Part shown: in pieces, positions 6,720 to 8,539 of the stretch
How the letters are laid out: the number at the start of each line of letters is the position of its first letter
Numbering within the stretch: position 1 is the stretch's first letter
Assembly: GCA_937888925.1 (NCBI GenBank)
Contig: CALARM010000861.1
Span: forward strand, 1 to 8,539
From: an uncultured Synergistia bacterium
GTDB lineage: Bacteria; Eremiobacterota; SpSt-956; JAKJGF01
Direction of reading: 5' to 3'
DNA length: 8,539 nt
Notes under the pieces: generated by a model
What the model was told of the DNA's origin: nothing
Database searches by the model: none
What the model saw: the letters and a program-made list of their open reading frames with translations, nothing else
Translations under genes and position numbers: made by a program

Positions 6720-7544
6720 TCACTTATGTCTTCTCAGGTAAAGAACCAGTATCTGAGGTCTTGCACAGAATCTTACAGGCTTTATTACCGTTCCTGTGCC
6801 GTTTGATACAATAAGTTGAGTATATTTCGTATTTATAATACCTGTTCTGTATCTATCCCCATATTTAGAAGGAATAAAAGGAGTCCATAAACCGAAAAAT
6901 GTAATCTGTCCCCCGTGGGTATGACCGCTTAACATTAAATCAATCTTATAATTATCTAATTCCTCTACATAATCAGGGCTGTGGGATAATAAAATAACAA
7001 AATCTTTTTCTTTAACATCTTTTACTGTGGGTTTTAAATCCTGTGTATCAGTCATAAGATCGCCCACGCCACCTATTTTTATTTTTTCTCCTTTTCTGTT
7101 TATCCACATAGCGCTGTTATCAAGATCTGTTATTCCTGCATCTTTCATTGACTGTAATGTCAGAGATTTACTCTGCCAGTGGTCATGATTTCCGAGAACC
7201 CCGAATTTGCCTTCAGGAGCATATAAATCTTTAAGCTCTTCAAAAACAGGCTTTATATATTTATTATCCCTGTAAACATAATCTCCGCCGAGAAAAATCA
7301 TATCAGGTTTCAGTTTATTAACAGTATTTACAAGTTTTTTTACTCTCCCGCGGGAACAGAAAGGGCCATGATGGATATCTGTTATAAATACAATCTTCAC
7401 ACCGTGAAATGCTTCCGGTATATCTTCATCTGTAATATCAATGTCTTTTATCTGTAACCAGTACGGTTCGATAAAACTGTAACAGATAGCCAGAATCAAT
7501 AATATTATCAGAGATGCAAAAAATTTTATTATTTTTCTTAACAT
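6720..7544 (-). CDS. Membrane-anchored metallophosphoesterase, YkuE/YaeI type
   Basis: 274 residues. The N-terminus is basic (MLRKIIK) and then hydrophobic (about 8-25), with no lipobox or obvious signal-peptidase site, so it is probably an uncleaved anchor with the catalytic domain outside the cytoplasmic membrane. The calcineurin-like domain has all metal ligands: Asp56 and His58 in TDIHHG, Asp88 in GGDYVY, Asn119-His120 in GNHDHW, His188 in SHSPDY, His208 and His210 in SGHTHGGQ. The C-terminal half of the domain, with PVRFCARPQILVL, fits the YkuE/YaeI group, some of which act on UDP-diacylglucosamine-like or phospholipid-type substrates; the substrate here is unproven. Length is normal for the family. 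The start ATG (7542-7544) overlaps the stop of the upstream Ig-like gene by 7 bases. The ribosome site is poor (TCTGGA at best), so translation probably depends on ribosomes finishing the upstream gene. It is unrelated by domain order to the 5'-nucleotidase on the plus strand, although both share the fold. Confidence 0.92.
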   Translation of the reverse strand: MLRKIIKFFASLIILLILAICYSFIEPYWLQIKDIDITDEDIPEAFHGVKIVFITDIHHGPFCSRGRVKKLVNTVNKLKPDMIFLGGDYVYRDNKYIKPVFEELKDLYAPEGKFGVLGNHDHWQSKSLTLQSMKDAGITDLDNSAMWINRKGEKIKIGGVGDLMTDTQDLKPTVKDVKEKDFVILLSHSPDYVEELDNYKIDLMLSGHTHGGQITFFGLWTPFIPSKYGDRYRTGIINTKYTQLIVSNGTGTVIKPVRFCARPQILVLYLRRHK

Positions 7545-8539
7545 ATATCCAGAATTATTTTACCGAGTTGCTGTGGCATAAAAGAAACAGGGGGACTGCA
7601 TTTTTCCGGATTAAAATTAACCAGTATAAAGGATTCTTTGACACCTTTACTCATATCTTCCGGAATCATACAGTGAATCTTTACAGTAGAACTTTCGCCA
7701 TGTTTTATTACAAAGTCATTATTTTCAATCTTAATCCAGTCAGAAAGAGGGATCATTTCTCCCGCAAGAGTAATATCACGTCTTTCACCCAGATATGTTA
7801 TCTGTAATTCCTTTGTTAATTCCTCTCCAGGAACAGCTTTCCCCATATTTACTTCATGAAAATCAATAAGAAAATGCTTTACATTAAAGGAACGAATTTT
7901 AATCTTCACAGATCTGTCAGATACGTCCAGATCAGGACATGATAGATAAACCTCTCCCATATGTTTTAAATCTGCAATGCACAATCGTGAATCTATCTCT
8001 ACATCGACAGTAAAGATTTCTCCCGGAGGTATATTCAGTTCCGCTTTATTATCTTTAAAATAAAATTCATTACCTTCTTTATCTCTTACTCCGGGAATTT
8101 TTATCCATTTATCAAAACACGTCATCAATACCTTTACCGGCACATTATCATTGTTTTCTATATTAAATTCTCTGACGGTTCTGTTCCCTTTTATTATATT
8201 ACCAATATCTATCAAATCGGGGTAAACTTTTATTATGTCAGTGTTTTTCTCAGATTTCTCCAGTAATTTTTCAGGAAGAAAGGTGCCGAGCAATATCTCT
8301 CTGATAAGTACCTCTTTCCTTAAAGGTTCGCATAATAAAATCTCGCACCAGTGATTGCCGGAAGAAACACTCAGACCGTTTACAAGAAATCTGACTTTTT
8401 TACTTTCTTCGGAACCAAACAGGATTTCTCTTTCAGAGAGCAGTTCAAGCCACTCGGAGATTATAATTATCTCCAGTTTTACATCACTTTTTTTTGGATT
8501 TTTAAATTCCAGTTCTATTTCTTTTTTTTCCCAGAAATG
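7538..8539 (-). CDS. Tandem Ig-like beta-sandwich repeat protein, C-terminal part (5' end outside window)
   Basis: The frame is open to the right edge without a stop, giving 333 visible residues; a TTG at 8291-8293 is only an internal Leu codon. I do not recognise a named gene. By eye there are three related units of about 115-123 residues, each with a central W-(I/L)-x-(I/L) signature: SEWLEL (Trp30), DKWIKI (Trp145) and SDWIKI (Trp268). Units 2 and 3 start with a strand and a glycine turn (IDIGNIIKG; EVNMGKAVPG), then a strand/turn/strand run, and later a PGE/HGE turn before another strand. This alternating pattern suggests Ig-like/ASPM-SPD-2-Hydin-like beta-sandwiches, which usually mediate protein binding or act as spacers. 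No signal or membrane segment is visible, but the N-terminus is missing and may hold a catalytic or targeting domain. The gene is followed, with a 7-base overlap, by the membrane metallophosphoesterase, so the two products may work together. Confidence 0.75.
   Translation of the reverse strand, partial: HFWEKKEIELEFKNPKKSDVKLEIIIISEWLELLSEREILFGSEESKKVRFLVNGLSVSSGNHWCEILLCEPLRKEVLIREILLGTFLPEKLLEKSEKNTDIIKVYPDLIDIGNIIKGNRTVREFNIENNDNVPVKVLMTCFDKWIKIPGVRDKEGNEFYFKDNKAELNIPPGEIFTVDVEIDSRLCIADLKHMGEVYLSCPDLDVSDRSVKIKIRSFNVKHFLIDFHEVNMGKAVPGEELTKELQITYLGERRDITLAGEMIPLSDWIKIENNDFVIKHGESSTVKIHCMIPEDMSKGVKESFILVNFNPEKCSPPVSFMPQQLGKIILDIC

Noticed and set aside
7514..7807. 97-residue plus-strand open frame across the junction of the Ig-like and metallophosphoesterase genes
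   Set aside because: It spans two well-supported minus-strand genes, and its product shows no domain or signal peptide.
1..8539. Defence, toxin-antitoxin, mobile or biosynthetic system
   Set aside because: No nuclease, transposase, toxin, recombinase, tRNA/att site or biosynthetic core enzyme is visible. Every recognised gene has a housekeeping or signalling family assignment.

Overview
The window comes from an AT-rich bacterium (roughly 35-40% G+C by eye) that uses the standard code (TAA and TGA stops) and Shine-Dalgarno initiation. A lipoprotein signal and a membrane-anchored phosphoesterase show that it exports or anchors proteins at the envelope. I cannot name the species. Tandem heptamers between genes occur in several phyla and do not decide it.

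Layout, left to right. On the plus strand: the 3' part of a six-hairpin glycosidase-like gene (to 749); a soluble GAF hybrid histidine kinase with two tandem receiver domains (771-2912); and, after an extended -10 promoter and a heptamer array, a UshA-type 5'-nucleotidase/metallophosphatase with no signal peptide (3003-4712). After a convergent gap of 150 bases everything is on the minus strand. Read in the direction of transcription from the right edge, these are: a large protein of tandem Ig-like repeats, running off the window (7538-8539); a membrane-anchored YkuE/YaeI-type metallophosphoesterase overlapping it by 7 bases (6720-7544); a PHP-type lipoprotein of the DUF3604 / CehA-McbA kind behind its own sigma70-like promoter (5214-6596); and a small cysteine-rich DUF6485-type protein (4863-5069).

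How the genes relate. The glycosidase and kinase are co-directional with a 21-base gap and are probably co-transcribed. The Ig-like protein and the membrane metallophosphoesterase look translationally coupled. Three neighbouring genes encode metal-dependent phosphoesterase-type enzymes from two unrelated folds (two calcineurin-like, one PHP). One has no export signal, one is predicted to be lipid-anchored and one TM-anchored. No shared pathway can be shown from sequence.

The least ordinary feature is the non-coding DNA: three arrays of imperfect heptamers at 2950-2984, 4749-4776 and 5091-5220. In the first two, and in the in-register units of the third, each heptamer carries TAA or TGA on the coding strand of the gene just upstream. 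Two genes use a heptamer-like unit as their own stop codon. I found no tRNA, rRNA, CRISPR, transposase or defence module, and no convincing evidence of a wholly new system.
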